From assembly GCF_021869535.1 (NCBI RefSeq), contig NW_026262668.1, forward strand, positions 10,586,348 to 10,650,347: a DNA stretch of 64,000 nucleotides, read 5' to 3'. The notes under the pieces are model-generated. The model saw only the letters and a list, made by a program, of their open reading frames with translations, searched no databases and was not told the origin of the DNA. The position numbers were made by a program, and so were the translations under genes. Below are positions 48,127 to 60,066 of the stretch, piece after piece. Position 1 is the first letter of the stretch, and each line of letters opens with the position of its first letter. The stretch is from Mytilus californianus. Its lineage: Eukaryota > Mollusca > Bivalvia > Mytilida > Mytilidae.

Positions 48127-51100
48127 CTGGAATTATGCAGTCTTACAGTCAATATCTTGCATGTGGATTTTTATGACTTACAAATTTTATAAAAAAATAA
48201 ATGGAGTATGCTGTGATCAATATTTGACAATAAATTGATTTGATTGATTGGTGTTTAACGCCACTTTCAACACTATTGTGCTATTTCGTGGCGGTCAGTT
48301 TTTATCGGTGAAGGGAGCAGGAGTGCCCAGAGAGAACCACCAACCTTCGATTAATTCATTGATATCCATGGTTTAATTTTTTTTTTGTTTAAAGTACGTG
48401 CATGTCATGTTTTCAAATTGTTGACAAAATAAACTTTCAAATGGTTTTTCAATAGGCGGGGGTAAAAAATAAATTTACTCATTCCTTTTTTTTAAAAATT
48501 CTTTGTAAATGTGATTTTATTTCAAGGTTATTATGTATGATTTTATACATCGACTTATTCTCCAATTAATATAAAATAATAATTCTTGAAATCAAACTTT
48601 TATTTACCATGTCGAAGAAATTAAACCTACGAAAATAAACTTTCAGATGACATAAAATACCTTCAACATAAACTTCTCTGTCAAATTGTCCTGCTGACAT
48701 TTGTATACCGTCCCTTCCAGCTTTCAGTATGACATCATACAGCCCATACACTGGACGGTGGTCAGATTTCTTAACATTCATAACTGCATCATAATGTGTA
48801 CATGATATACCATTCTTTTTCTTAGAATGAAATAAAACTCTGTCCTGAAAATATTTAGAACAATCAAATCATGTACATTCTTGACTAAAAAGTATTAGAA
48901 TAAATTTCAATATATTCTATGACAAAAGTGAATTTATTTTTTGTAATGTTTTCAAAATCAGTGACAAATTTTTCATATCATAAGAGAATAACTAAAAATA
49001 TATAGAAAACTCAATTTTTATGTAACAGTGCATCAAACTATACTTATTTGTCTTGCCTGTCTGTGCAAACATTTTCAAAGTCTTTTCATCAATTCTATTT
49101 GTATAGAGTTAGCTCCCTTGTCATAATGTTAGTAAGGTTTTAAGAATCAACTTTTACATTTTAAACAACTGATGAATGATTTTAATAAAAAATTCTGTCT
49201 AATAAGAAAATCATCAATTTATTTACATTTGCTTTTGATATATTTATTTCAAACTTATAACAGCTTTCCTACTGTCAGTATTCTCTCCAATACCTTTTAC
49301 CATCAGGGTATTGTGATGCTATATTGCTTAAACTTAGTAATACTGTAAATTCAGAAATTATTGCGAGGTTTTTATTATTGCGAATAATGCGACTGGGTGA
49401 GAATCGCAATAAGAAGAACTCACATTCTTATATCTGACAGATATATCTGTATGCAGCTTTTCCACAAATTGCAATAATTAATCTCGCATTTTTGTCCATT
49501 ATGCAAAATTCGCAATAATAAATGCATGCAATAATTTCTGAATTTACGGGAATTCTCATTTCAGATGAGAAACAAGATTATATGTTCATTAGACATCAAA
49601 ATTTTAATTTGGGATATATTTTAGAAAGTTCAATTCATAATGAATGTGTCCACTTAGTATCAAGTTGATGTGACTACAATTTCATGGTATAATACCTTAA
49701 ACTAAAACTTTAACCTGAAATGTATAGTTTTAAAGTTATCATATTCCCATGTTCAGCGAACCGTGAATTATGAGTCAAAACCCGAAATTTGGCGTATATT
49801 TTAATAAGTTTACATCATAATGAACAAGGATACTAGGTTTCAAGTTGAAGTGACAACAACTTCAAGGTAAACTTCATTAAACCAAAACTTTAACCTGATA
49901 TGTCCACCTACTATGATAGCTGTGGGATGAAAATTTCTAAGTTACCTCCCCTGAAGTTAACTTCAAGTTTATACTTACGGTATATGATGGAATTCTAAGT
50001 TTAGCTGAAGTATCATAATTATCTGTTTCCAAATCAAATTTATATGTTGGTTTAAAATTAATTCTCCCTTCTTGGTACCCTTGAAATACTTTTTCTAAAA
50101 GACACAAACAAAACTTTTACAATAGTTGTAAAACACTAAATTCATCAAGTTATATGCAGTGACTAATTACAGTTTTTTCTCTGTGATTCTCTTGAAACAG
50201 AATAATCTTTAAAAAATATTTTTCAGGCTAGACAAAAAAATATATTCTGTAACTAATGATTTGAGTTTTATTCGACACCTGGGCAATATGAAAAATGGTG
50301 TACTATTGCATTAAATTATCTGAGTTACCATATATTTGATTAAAATCACACTTAAATCAATAAATTTCTGCTGACTTTATGAAGCTTTGACAATGACTGA
50401 TTTTCTCAGAATTCTTACCTTGAAGTAAACAATTAAGTAATTCATCAGTGTTCAATAAATCTTCAAAGTTGGGATGATCTTGTTCAACAATAGCCTTGAC
50501 AATGTCTTCCACAGTACGGCGACCTTTATCAATACGGAAATTCAAATCACCTAACCAGAACACACTGTCAAAATTTGCTGAAATATCACCTAAAATGGAA
50601 ATTAATACCTTATAAAAGGACACAATGGATACCAATGTCATTTTTTTTTGCCATTTAAAAATCAAAAGGATTATCAGTTATTTCATTGCTCTAGATCTTC
50701 CATCAAAATGAAAATAACTGTATGGCATTGTTAAAAGATCTATTGTTCATCAATCAAACATTTTGGTGTACATTTCAAAAGTATTACCCAGAATGCATTA
50801 GATTCTGAAAGATGACTTGTTACTTGATAATTTCATAGACTCCCAATTAATTCTATCATATGCATATACATGTATTTATATTCAATTGAAAACAGTTATT
50901 TTGATATTTTTCATCCATGAAAACATTTAATCTATTATAAAGTTTATTAAATTGTGATACAAATTTTCTAAATCAATTACTTAAGAAAAGACAATACAGG
51001 TATAAACAGTATTTACCTTGTTGAGTAGGGTTCTTTGGAAGTTTTAGCGTAGAATTTATTCGTTGAAAGTCACCAACTCTATCCTTTAACTTTCCATCAT

Positions 51101-54100
51101 CAGCTGAAAATATCAAAACATATTTGTATTTGTTAAGTGTGTATAGTATGTAATTAGATTTTGTGAGGGAATTTGACACTCTAGTGCAGTTAAGTTACAT
51201 GGGCTGTATCCCAATACCATTGAACTCAGAAGGTTGTGGTTTTTTTTTAAGTGTTTTAAAAGACGATTATTTTATGTTTATAAAATATATCTTATCAATG
51301 CAAATTTTGTGTATGAATTTATATACTTTTATTGACTTTTTGATCCCAAACTTTCTAATGTTTAATATTGCCAGTAAAAGGTTAGAAACTGTTGCCATAA
51401 GAAACATATATATATGCATTATAACTCATGACACAAAGTTGTAATATAATGTTTGTTTGATTGTTTTTACAAGAAAAATGCTTAAATCAACAATATTCTC
51501 CCAGCTTACCGATAGTTATCCCTAATAATCAGGAATGGATGAACTACTTGTATGAATATTGCAAACTTAACCTTCATGTATTTGGTTTCCAAAACTTTAT
51601 GTCTGGAGCAGGCATGGGGTAATGCAAATTTGTAATTGTAATGCATGGTAATGCATTACATTTTTCCAAGTAATTGCATGTAATGTGTAATGCAGCAATT
51701 TTTGCATTACATGTAATTGTAATATTATGCATTACTTTAGCAAAAAGTTGTGTAATTTCATGCATTACATTGCATTACACGGCATTACTTTTTTCACATA
51801 CTACATCTTTAAAATATTGTTGGAGATTTAACTAAAGCAGAATTTAAGATTTCTTGATTAACTAAGAATATATTAATTATTTGAATATATTCTTTATTTC
51901 ATACATTTTCCTGCATAAAAAGATTGATATTTGAAAAGCATTACTATATTGTTGTCATAAGATCAAAGAATACCTTGTCTTGATTAAATAAAAGATTATT
52001 GAAGTTTGTTATAAAACACTAATTAATTTGTTTTACAATCAGTATTTTCACCATTTTGACAATTGTTCATTTATTAAGCTCTATGTTTATTATATAATTA
52101 GGAAAGAAATTCTCAGTAATTAAATATTTTGAATGAAATTAAAAAAAACAAAAAGTATATTTATAAAAGTAAAGTCAACTTAAGGTTAAATAATTAAAAA
52201 TGTAATAGCCGAATTAAATAGTCTGTTTACATGTATACTTTCAAAAATTCAATGCATGAAACAGTTACTGCATATGCTAGAATCTTTTGTGACTTCGTGC
52301 TGTTTTTCAAAATGTTTGATTTTTCTATTCACCTAATAATAAAATTTACAAATGTAATGTGTAATTCAATGCATTACTTTGCAAAAGTAATTGTAATGTA
52401 ATACATTACTTTGATAAATGAATGTAATTGTAATTGTAATTTAATGCATGGTTTTGTCAAAGTAATTGTAATATAATGCATTACATTGCAATGTAATTAG
52501 CCCCATGCCTGGTCTGGAGCATATCTGATGACGGGCGCTCAAGGTAATGAAATAAATAAGAGCTGTGTTCTTGTTTCTTCCTCCCATTATCAATTTGTCT
52601 ATTTGTATAATGCAATTTTACGATAGTAATATATGCATAAACACTAATGCTTTTCCAAAATCATGATCATGTACAGTGAAATCCATTTCATACATTTATA
52701 TTACTCACTGATGAGTTTTATGTAGAAGAAATGTCGTCTGGCGTACAAAATTATAAGCCTGGTATCTTTGATGAGCTTTATTACATTTTTTCCTAGAATA
52801 TTCCTTCCGTGAGTTATAATAATAATATGCTTACTGATCATATAATGATGTAGAAATATTGACCAAATAATCACTTTAGCCCTGGGATATAAAGATACAG
52901 ACCACAGTACATGGTCTTCATCTTGTTTCTAAGTGTTTACACAAGAAACCTTAATTATGTACTGATATGTTATCAATTTGTGTATGTAAATACCTTCCAA
53001 CTTGTTGACCGTGTACTTGGAGTACTGTGGATTTGTCATTATTCGTGGGATAACAATATTCATGGATTTCGTTGGTAAAGGTAAACCACAAATTCAAATT
53101 TTTAACAAAGTCCAATTTTCTAACGGCTTGTTTGCTGACTTTGGCCGAACCATGAAACCAAATATCCATGAAAAAACAATTCTTCTTCAATCCACTAAAC
53201 TTTGTATCCACGAAAAAATAAATGAATCCACAGTAATCATAAATATAATTTGCATATTGCATATAAAATAATCGTCATTCTGACACCATACTGAACATTC
53301 AGAAATTATTGGGAGTTTTTATTGATGCGAATAATGCGACTTGGTAAATATCATAATAACAAGACCTCACATTCTGATATCTGAAACATATATCTGTATG
53401 CAAATTTTCCTGAAATCGCTATAATTAATCTTGCATTTTTGTCCATTCTTTAAAAATTGCAATAATAAATGCACGCAATAATTTCTGAATTTACAGTAAT
53501 TTAATTTGATATATTTGTTTACTATACTCACAAGTAAAATGACAATTAAGAAAAACAAAGGAAGTTCCAAAAAATGAAAATGCTATAGCAACTGCTCCCT
53601 TGGTCTTAACCATGGTAACAGCCCTAGTTGTTACTTGATCTTCATCTGGCACTGAAAAGATAAAAAAGAAACCATGAAATGGATACAAAAACTACTCTTT
53701 TGGACTTCACCATCGTAAACGTTCTTGTTGTTACTTGCATTGGTATCTGTTTTGCTCTATATAAAATAAAAACAAATTCCATTATAAAAATTGTATTAGT
53801 TATACTATATCCACAACTTATTTATACTATATCCACAACTTATTAATCAACTAACATTAATTTTCAGCAGCATAAACACCAAAGAGACTACTAAATCTTG
53901 TTAAAATTTTTGATGTAAATAAGTATACAATATTGATAGGTTCAGACAACTTATTTGAGTCAGCGTCAACATTTACTTTATTTTTGTTTACAAATGTTTA
54001 GTTTGACTGCACTAATGAAATTAGTGAAACTGATGTATATGCATTACATGTCAGATTACACAAAATGGATAGATAAGATCCTTTTTTTATTGTTTAACTG

Positions 54101-56720
54101 CGACAAAATTGGCTGTGATTTCCTCTTCCGTGCCTTTTTCTTTTTGTCAATTAACTAGATTATTGTGAAAATCTACATACTAGTATCAAGCTTTAGCTTT
54201 TCTCCTTAAAACGTCAAGAAAACATAGTGACAAATATCAACTTCATGTCAACTTACCAGAACAAAACCAAATAAGATCTCTGCGTATAAATATGGCAAGA
54301 TGAAGGGCACCATGAGTAGCAGAATGGAATAAAACATGTGACATTCCTAATGTAGCTTGGATCTGTATCTCCCATTCTTTTCTGAAATGATAATTACAAA
54401 ATGAAATGAAACATAAACAATCCCTACACTGGTTAGATCTTCTGTTGATGTACTTCCTTGAAACAGGAATATGAAATGTATTTATTTAATTTAGAAAGAT
54501 TGTGATTGTTAATGTACGATAATATCTTAAGAATTGTTCATCACACTGAGAATGATTAAATACTTCCAATGGTACATGTATAATGGAAAGTACGCTGGAA
54601 AGTGGAAAGCAAAGGGATAATGTGGCATAAATGTTTGAAACATGTTTCAGAGACTTTATATCTATATTACTAAAAGAACGAGGTCCAATTTGTTAGCCGG
54701 CATGACATAAAAACAACAAATTAAAGAAATAAACTTTATGTATAACCAATATAGGACAATGGTGTTGATAAAAAATTGCACCATTCCAGGCCCTTTTGTT
54801 TTCCACATGATTAATATTACCAGTAATAAACAAGTTCCGGGTCGAATCCCATACCGATACCAGTAGTATATGTCACCAGTAGTTTCTGTTTGTAGTTCGG
54901 TTCTGTATAGGTTACTGATCCTCCATTATATATCGGAGCACTCTCACTTGGAATATATAGGTTTAACACTTAACAAATATTAAAAAGGATATTTACATCG
55001 TGTGAAGGGTTCTAAAATTCAATAGTTTGATATACAGATGAGAATTAAAGTAAGAAAACCAGGATGGGTCCAAACAGAAAGATTTTGGAAGCAGAGAAAA
55101 CTGTGCACCTTATAATCAGCATGACTTTATCAGATGACAATACGAACACTAAAAATCCAGGCTAAAAATAAGGTGTAGGTACTTTAATTCATGCAGTCAC
55201 GGCCTCGCAATGTTGTGGGTGTGTTCTAGTAATATACAACTACAACCAAATTCCCTACATATGGATTTTACTTACTTATGTATACTATTTTCTTGAGTTC
55301 CTATAACATAAAGATCTTACTTACTTATGCATACTATTTTCCTGAGTTCCTATAACATACATATCTTACTTACTTATGCATACTATTTTCCTGAGTTCCT
55401 ATAACATACAGATCTTACTTACTTATGCATACTATTTTCCTGAGTTCCTATAACATACATATCCTGTACATATTCACTGGCTTCTGGTAAAACAAAATCT
55501 TGTAAAGATGTACTGCATTCCTGTAATGTAAAATATAATATGTAGACCTGTAACATATGCAACATATTCACTAGTTTATCATAGATATGGAATTCATGTA
55601 ATGACACAGAAAGATCAATAGTAGTTAGAACAGGGTTGGCAAAGTATCTTCTGTTCTCTAACTTAAGTTGGCCTCAACCAAATGTTATGAAACTTATACA
55701 CAATGCTTATTACCACAAAACTCAGATCATGTACAAATTTGGGTAGCATGACTTTAACCGTTCTTGAGTTATGTCCCTATATAACGTTATATGCAAGCGG
55801 GGGCATCATCTGCATCCCATGGACACATTCCCCATTTATTTTTTTAAATATTAGGTGTATTTGCATGAAATTAAGAAACAGGTGAAATGCAACCTTTAGC
55901 AATCATTTCACCTGTATCGAGCCTTGCACAGATACAGGTGATATTTAAAGACACTAAACACATATTGTCTTTATCCTGCAATTAATTTGGATAATATTGT
56001 TGTTTTAACATAATGGTAAACTCATTTTTATTGCATTTTTATGGTTTCAAAAATCAATAAATTTTGTTTAGTTCCCCCATGGAGTAATATATATTTGCAA
56101 AGCGAAATTGAAACAATGTGATGATGATCACTACTCAGGAATGAATCAATCATGCTCAAATAAAAATTGTCTCCTCTAGTAAATAATCATTTGTTGTAAC
56201 ATAACAAATAATTTTAGTAATTACTTACAAAAATAAATAATTGTCTAACATTGTGTTGAAATGTTCTTTTTTCCAGTGTTTCAGGTGTTGGCATGGAAGT
56301 TCAAGAATGATTTGGTGTAATTCAATAAATTTATAGTGTACAATTATAGAAGAGCAAATCTGTTGGGTTATAAATGTATAATAAGACACCTAACTGCAGG
56401 ATTTACTTGGTTTTCTATATAAAAAAATACTGACAGAAACCAAAGTTACAATGTTAATGGATTTTGTTCTACAATGTATTTATGCTTAATGCTATTTTTC
56501 CAAGCACAATATTCAAAATGTCTAAGCACTGTTCTTTTCTCTTCCAGTTTGTAAATAACGTGATATTTTCTTATATAATTGTTGAATCTTAATTACCTTA
56601 AGTTCTCCCATATTCCAACATCCTACCCAAATCTTTAATCTTTTATCAGGAAAGTATCTTTCTAATTCTTCAGAACTCAGTAACACTGAAGATACTGATG
56701 CATTGCCTCCTGTCCCGCTC
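48047..56720 (-). CDS. INPP5E: INPP5E-type phosphoinositide 5-phosphatase, nine secure exons
   Basis: Seen, 5' to 3': 56720-56597, 55520-55423, 54381-54257, 53651-53532, 51103-51017, 50589-50419, 50094-49979, 48844-48661, 48126-48047. Every phase matches, giving about 368 residues. Landmarks: [17 protein letters not shown] (start of the domain), [54 protein letters not shown] (catalytic WxGDxNxR), [26 protein letters not shown] and C-terminal CSVQ. The motif order, the [10 protein letters not shown] and FFGTSF blocks and the CaaX end separate INPP5E from OCRL, SHIP and synaptojanin. Known: INPP5E removes the 5-phosphate of PI(3,4,5)P3 and PI(4,5)P2 and acts in primary cilia after farnesylation. 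The N-terminal proline-rich part is upstream. Confidence 0.95.
48225..48352 (-). mobile_element. SINE fragment in the last INPP5E intron
   Basis: On the minus strand it reads AAGGTTGGTGGTTCTCTCTG, GGGCACTCCTGCTCCC, CTGACCGCCACGAAATAGCA and GTGGCGTTAAACACCAATCA with a (CAAT/AATC) tail, the 3' half of the same SINE type as 32041. The tRNA head is missing. Confidence 0.7.
48661..48844 (-). CDS. INPP5E: INPP5E exon: DRVL...[10 protein letters not shown]
   Basis: Acceptor ATATTTTCAG, donor GAAG|GTATTT. It encodes [20 protein letters not shown], then [15 protein letters not shown] with the catalytic Asp-His pair, and ends at [10 protein letters not shown]. The frame stays open past the donor for about 90 bases, but the spliced version restores the conserved K-R-R tail, so the donor is preferred. 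Confidence 0.93.
49343..49549. mobile_element. Complete 206 bp TA-MITE in INPP5E intron
   Basis: Left CTGTAAATTCAGAAATTATT and right AATAATTTCTGAATTTACGG are inverted ends; TA precedes the left end at 49341-49342. The right TA is mutated (GA). Same family as 53291, 42740 and 16926. Confidence 0.75.
49979..50094 (-). CDS. INPP5E: INPP5E exon: F.GYQEG.I.F.PTYKFD
   Basis: Too short for a simple ORF scan. Acceptor TGTCTTTTAG, donor ACC|GTAAGT, phase 0 at the 3' side. It encodes [20 protein letters not shown] then [19 protein letters not shown], the substrate-contacting FxGxxEGxIxFxPTYK block. The PSYTDR motif is completed by the next exon. Confidence 0.94.
50419..50589 (-). CDS. INPP5E: INPP5E exon: catalytic WLGDLNFR
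   Basis: Acceptor TTCCATTTTAG, donor CAAG|GTAAGA. It encodes [20 protein letters not shown], carrying the family's catalytic Asp/Asn pair, then a helical stretch [20 protein letters not shown] and DELLNCLLQ. Confidence 0.95.
51017..51103 (-). CDS. INPP5E: INPP5E exon: [12 protein letters not shown]
   Basis: An 87-base exon between TTTTCAG and CAAG|GTAAAT. It encodes [20 protein letters not shown] and LPKNPTQQ, the loop between HFTS and the WxGDxN motif. It is shorter than the human loop. Confidence 0.9.
51609..52511. mobile_element. hAT-type non-autonomous element (903 bp)
   Basis: Terminal inverted repeat CAGGCATGGGG at 51609 and CCCCATGCCTG at 52501-52511. It is flanked by a perfect 8 bp duplication GTCTGGAG (51601-51608 and 52512-52519). 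The CAG...CTG ends with an 8 bp duplication are diagnostic for hAT. Both subterminal regions are packed with TAATGCATTAC and GTAATTGTAATG repeats. No transposase. Lies in an INPP5E intron. Confidence 0.9.
53291..53496. mobile_element. Complete 206 bp TA-MITE in INPP5E intron
   Basis: Ends CTGAACATTCAGAAATTATT and AATAATTTCTGAATTTACAG are inverted, with TA directly outside both ends (53289-53290 and 53497-53498). It ends only 36 bases from the donor side of exon 53532-53651. Confidence 0.82.
53532..53651 (-). CDS. INPP5E: INPP5E exon: [16 protein letters not shown]
   Basis: Acceptor TTTTCAG, donor ACTT|GTGAGT. It encodes [20 protein letters not shown] then [20 protein letters not shown], the core beta-strand pair leading to the conserved CHFTS/SHFTS histidine. 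It joins the next exon as HFTSDDGK. Confidence 0.94.
54257..54381 (-). CDS. INPP5E: INPP5E exon: [19 protein letters not shown]
   Basis: Acceptor TCATTTCAG, donor G|GTAAGT. It encodes [20 protein letters not shown], then [20 protein letters not shown]. The [11 protein letters not shown] string is a hallmark of INPP5E and matches the vertebrate protein directly. Confidence 0.94.
55246..55470 (-). repeat. 49 bp tandem repeat spanning an INPP5E exon end
   Basis: Four copies at exact 49 base spacing (GAGTTCC at 55295, 55344, 55393 and 55442). On the minus strand each reads GGAACTCAGGAAAATAGTAT then GCATAAGTAAGTAAGATCT, i.e. coding end plus donor. Copy one is the real exon border at 55423; three copies lie in the intron. 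Confidence 0.88.
55423..55520 (-). CDS. INPP5E: INPP5E exon: DFVLP...YVIGTQE
   Basis: Acceptor TTACAG, donor AA|GTAAGTAAG. It encodes [20 protein letters not shown] then [13 protein letters not shown]; the Glu of GTQE is the Mg-binding glutamate of the family. The 3' end of this exon and its donor form the first copy of a 49 bp tandem repeat that continues into the intron. Confidence 0.93.
55645..55806 (+). repeat. Family C element, 5'-truncated copy C4
   Basis: One and a bit ~155 bp units and the intact right end GCAAGCGGGGGCATCATCTG; the left hairpin is missing. Lies in an INPP5E intron. Confidence 0.75.
56597..56720 (-). CDS. INPP5E: INPP5E exon: entry to catalytic domain
   Basis: Acceptor TTTATTTCAG, donor AAG|GTAATT. 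It encodes [20 protein letters not shown], then [21 protein letters not shown], matching the YFPD...WNMQGQK start of the vertebrate 5-phosphatase domain. It starts with one base that completes a codon from an upstream exon. Confidence 0.93.
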
Positions 56721-57339
56721 CTGAAATAAAACCACATTAGTCACTAAAAAGTAACTAAATATACACAGTGTTGATAAATTAATTTACAGATGCCATTATG
56801 GTTTGGTTAACCTACATGTATGGAAATTTGTGTCAAAGATGACCGTGGGTACATGTATGTACCATTTGTAGCACTTTCCATACTTCCTTGTTCATGACAT
56901 GTCACTGAACTGTACTTACATTTATCATGATTTTCACAGAACACAATGAGAACAAATATAGTTGACCACTTTCGAGTTCGTTGCATATGCCAAAAGCTTT
57001 GGTTTTAGTGAACATCATTCGTGCATTTAGGGGCATTGTCACTTCCCTCCCATGTTGAGCGAGCGGTTGAAAAAATATGATGCTATATTGCACAGATTAT
57101 TGGGCCAATTAAATTCTTATAACTGATATAATTGGGAATTGTGATTGAAGTACCTATGGAACAAACATTATTTCTAGTTTATCCTGCATAATGACTATCA
57201 CAAAGACGTTTGATAAACTTTTATAGACAGTGCAGGGATACAGGCGATCCCCTCTATCTGGTAAATGCCGTCATAAAGGCGCGCATAATTGACGAACTTT
57301 TCTAGTGAAGGACATAACTCGAAAATGGTCTGTTGTGGG

Positions 57340-57735
57340 GCAGGAACAGCTTAACTTTCTGAGTTTTTGGTGGGGTTCATGTTGCTTAATCTTTAGTTTT
57401 TCTGGTCTGTTTTTTGTCTTTTCATCTTTTTTTTTATTTTGGACAGGATTTTGTCTTTCTGTTTATTTATTATTTTGATTGTCCCTTTTCTGTATTCTTA
57501 CTCTTTTTTTCAAGCTATTTTTGGAATCATTTTAAAACATGTGGAAAAAAGTCAAAAATACCTCTGGCAAGTCCCGAACCAGGCAGTATGGAGGAATCTT
57601 GGATTACTTTTTTGTGCTTGGACTTACTGAATACTGTTAGATCCTGCTCATTCTAAATTGTTTAATTTTTTCCTTGTGTGTTTGGGTTGCTGTCCCAATG
57701 ATTTTTCCAATATTTCCTTTTATTTATATTGACTA
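57340..57735 (+). repeat. Dispersed repeat fragment
   Basis: A T-rich segment ending GTTTGGGTTGCTGTCCCAAT, which resembles GTTGGGTTGCTGTCTCATTG at 17245 and 43173. Short open frames inside are not supported as genes. Confidence 0.4.
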
Positions 57736-57836
57736 ATTTATGAGAAACACACATGTACACTGTACATGTACATACATTTTTTGTGTACATTGAAACATAA
57801 ATTAAAGATCTACATGTATATGTTGATAAGTCTTAC

Positions 57837-57879
57837 CATCTGACACTAGAAGTAAGAATGGGATACATTTTGGTCTCGA
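57837..57879 (-). CDS. INPP5E: Tentative INPP5E upstream exon
   Basis: A 43-base candidate between acceptor-like TGTCTTGTTAAG and donor ATG|GTAAGA. In the only frame that feeds the next exon correctly it reads ETKMYPILTSSVRW and continues as [13 protein letters not shown] lies in frame just upstream, so either the exon starts here or the Met inside it is a start codon. Phase fits both neighbours. No strongly conserved motif supports it. Confidence 0.4.
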
Positions 57880-58684
57880 CTTAACAAGACACAGTATTTT
57901 CCAAAAGTTATGAACTATTCCTTTCACAGAACACAAGTATTTTAAGACATCTTAATTTTGATATTAGAATCAAAGAATTAATAAATTTTCCTGTTCCTGC
58001 ATCTCATGGTGGAAGCAAATATTGTAACATTCTATGTTGAAGACATATCCATATTTGTATTTCATAAGATAAGTCTTGTTTTTGACCTGTGGTAATGTGT
58101 TATGTTTCCATGTCAAAGAGAAAAGATATATATACCCACTGTTCAACTTATGTAATGTTTGCACATTATTATTATTCAATCTGACACATATATAAAGAAA
58201 ATTTACAAGTCAATATTCATTCTTTTCAAAATAGTTAACTTGAAAAATCACATTAAAGTAGAATAGATATTTCCAAATTAGTGTTATCATTGATTTTCTA
58301 TTATTATGTTCGAAACATTTAGGTTTAAACCAACTAATCATAACTTTTTAAAAGCTTATCATTAAGTCTAATCTTGAACCCTAATATATATATTTAAACA
58401 CAATACCTTTATATATCATGTAAACTCGTCTAATGTATTGATTACACCTGTATGAACACATTTCAGTACACGTATACTGCAGTACAGGTATAAATAACTT
58501 TTGGAGCAGTGCTTTCTAAATAACTCTTATCTTTTGAGATTATAACTGAATTAACATCCCATGAATTCCATGATATGTATTTTGTATTTTAGTGTGCAAG
58601 ACTTTCAGTATTAGTATTTGCTACTAATTTGTGATATTTATTTTGAATTTATAACCTTAAATAATATAGCTATTTATTTGCATA

Positions 58685-59919
58685 ATAAAATGCTCCGCTG
58701 GGGCGCAGCTTGATACGACCGCAGAGGTCGAACCCTGAACAGTTGGGGCAAGTATGGACACAACATTCAAGCTTGATACAGCACTGAATTTGGATTGTAA
58801 TTAAATGTTTGACACAGCATAGGTTTCTGACACAGAATGAATGTGGTCTAAGAACTTAAAAAATTTTAATTTACCTATTCAAGCCATATCATTATTATTT
58901 GCTTTTATATATAAATCAGAAATAACCAATTTAAAATGGAAAATTTTAAAGAAAAAAAAATCCCCCCCCCCAAATTTTTTGAACCCCCTTATGATTCATC
59001 ACTCCCAAACTCAATCCCAGCCTTCCCTTTGTGGTATGGTACCTTGCACTACAATTTAAGAGAGATCCATACACTTGAACACAAGTTATTGTCTCGAAAC
59101 TAGAAAAATGCTTGTTTTTTGGCCCCGTTTTAGCCCAAAATTCCTAAACGTTTAGGGCAATTACCCCCAAACTCGAACCCAGCTTTCCCTTTGTGATATG
59201 GAACCTTGTAGTACAATTTCATAAAGATCAATACACTTACACACAAGTAATTGTCCTGAAACTAGAAAAATGCTTGTTTTTTTGCCCCTTTTTGGCCCCT
59301 AATTCCTAAAATTTTGAGGCAATTACCCCAAAATCAATCCCAGCCTTCCCTTTGTGGTATGGTACCTTGTAGTACAATTTAAGAGAGATCCACACACTTG
59401 AACACAAGTTATTGTCTGGAAACTAGAAAAATGCTTATTTTTGGCCCCTTATTCCTAAACGTTTTGGGCAATTACCCCCAAACTCAATTCCAGCTTTTCC
59501 TTTGTGATATGGAACCTTGTAGTACAATTTCAGAATGATCCATACACTCACACACAAGTTGTTGTCATGAAACTAGAAAAATGCTTGTTTTTCGCCCCTT
59601 TTTTGGCCCCTAATTTCTAAAATTTTGAGGTAATTACCCCCAAAATCAATCCCAGCATTCCCTTTGTGATATGGAACCTTGTGGTACAATGTCAGTGAGA
59701 TCCATACACTAACACACAAGTTATGTCTGGAAGTTACAATAATGCTTATTTTTGGCCCCTAATTCCTTAACTGTTGGTACCATAACCCCCAAAATCAATC
59801 CCAACCTTCAAAATTTCATAGAGATCCATTCACTTAAACTTAAGTTAGAGTGTGAAAATCAATGTGTCTTCGGACGACGACACCAAAGTCATACCAATAT
59901 ACGGCCGCAAATTTTTTTA
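58685..59919 (-). repeat. Family D element, copy D3, internally deleted
   Basis: Same tail as D1/D2 (GCAGCTTGATACGACCGCAG) joined directly to the homopolymer and six GGGGCCAAAAA-type units. Both the ~34 bp cassette and the GATATGCT array are missing; the far hairpin is reduced to GCGGCCGTAT. Lies between the two tentative INPP5E upstream exons. Confidence 0.85.
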
Positions 59920-60066
59920 TTAAAAATTATAAAAATAGTGACTCTTTATGTAGATTTAGAACTTTGAACACAAAAATTTCTATTGAAATTGGTAGATGGC
60001 AAAATAAACAGCTATAAAAGTATAATCCAAATTTTTCACAGTTCATATGTGCATATATATGTACAC

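Noticed and set aside
47919-48176. 85 codon plus-strand frame
   Set aside because: It is antisense to the INPP5E terminal exon, whose splice phase and C-terminal homology are convincing.
48566-48660. INPP5E reading through its last donor to a stop at 48566
   Set aside because: The spliced alternative restores KRR and CaaX residues conserved with vertebrates; the read-through tail matches nothing.
57414-57656. Overlapping 63-80 codon frames in T-rich DNA
   Set aside because: Low-complexity Phe-rich readings of a dispersed repeat fragment.
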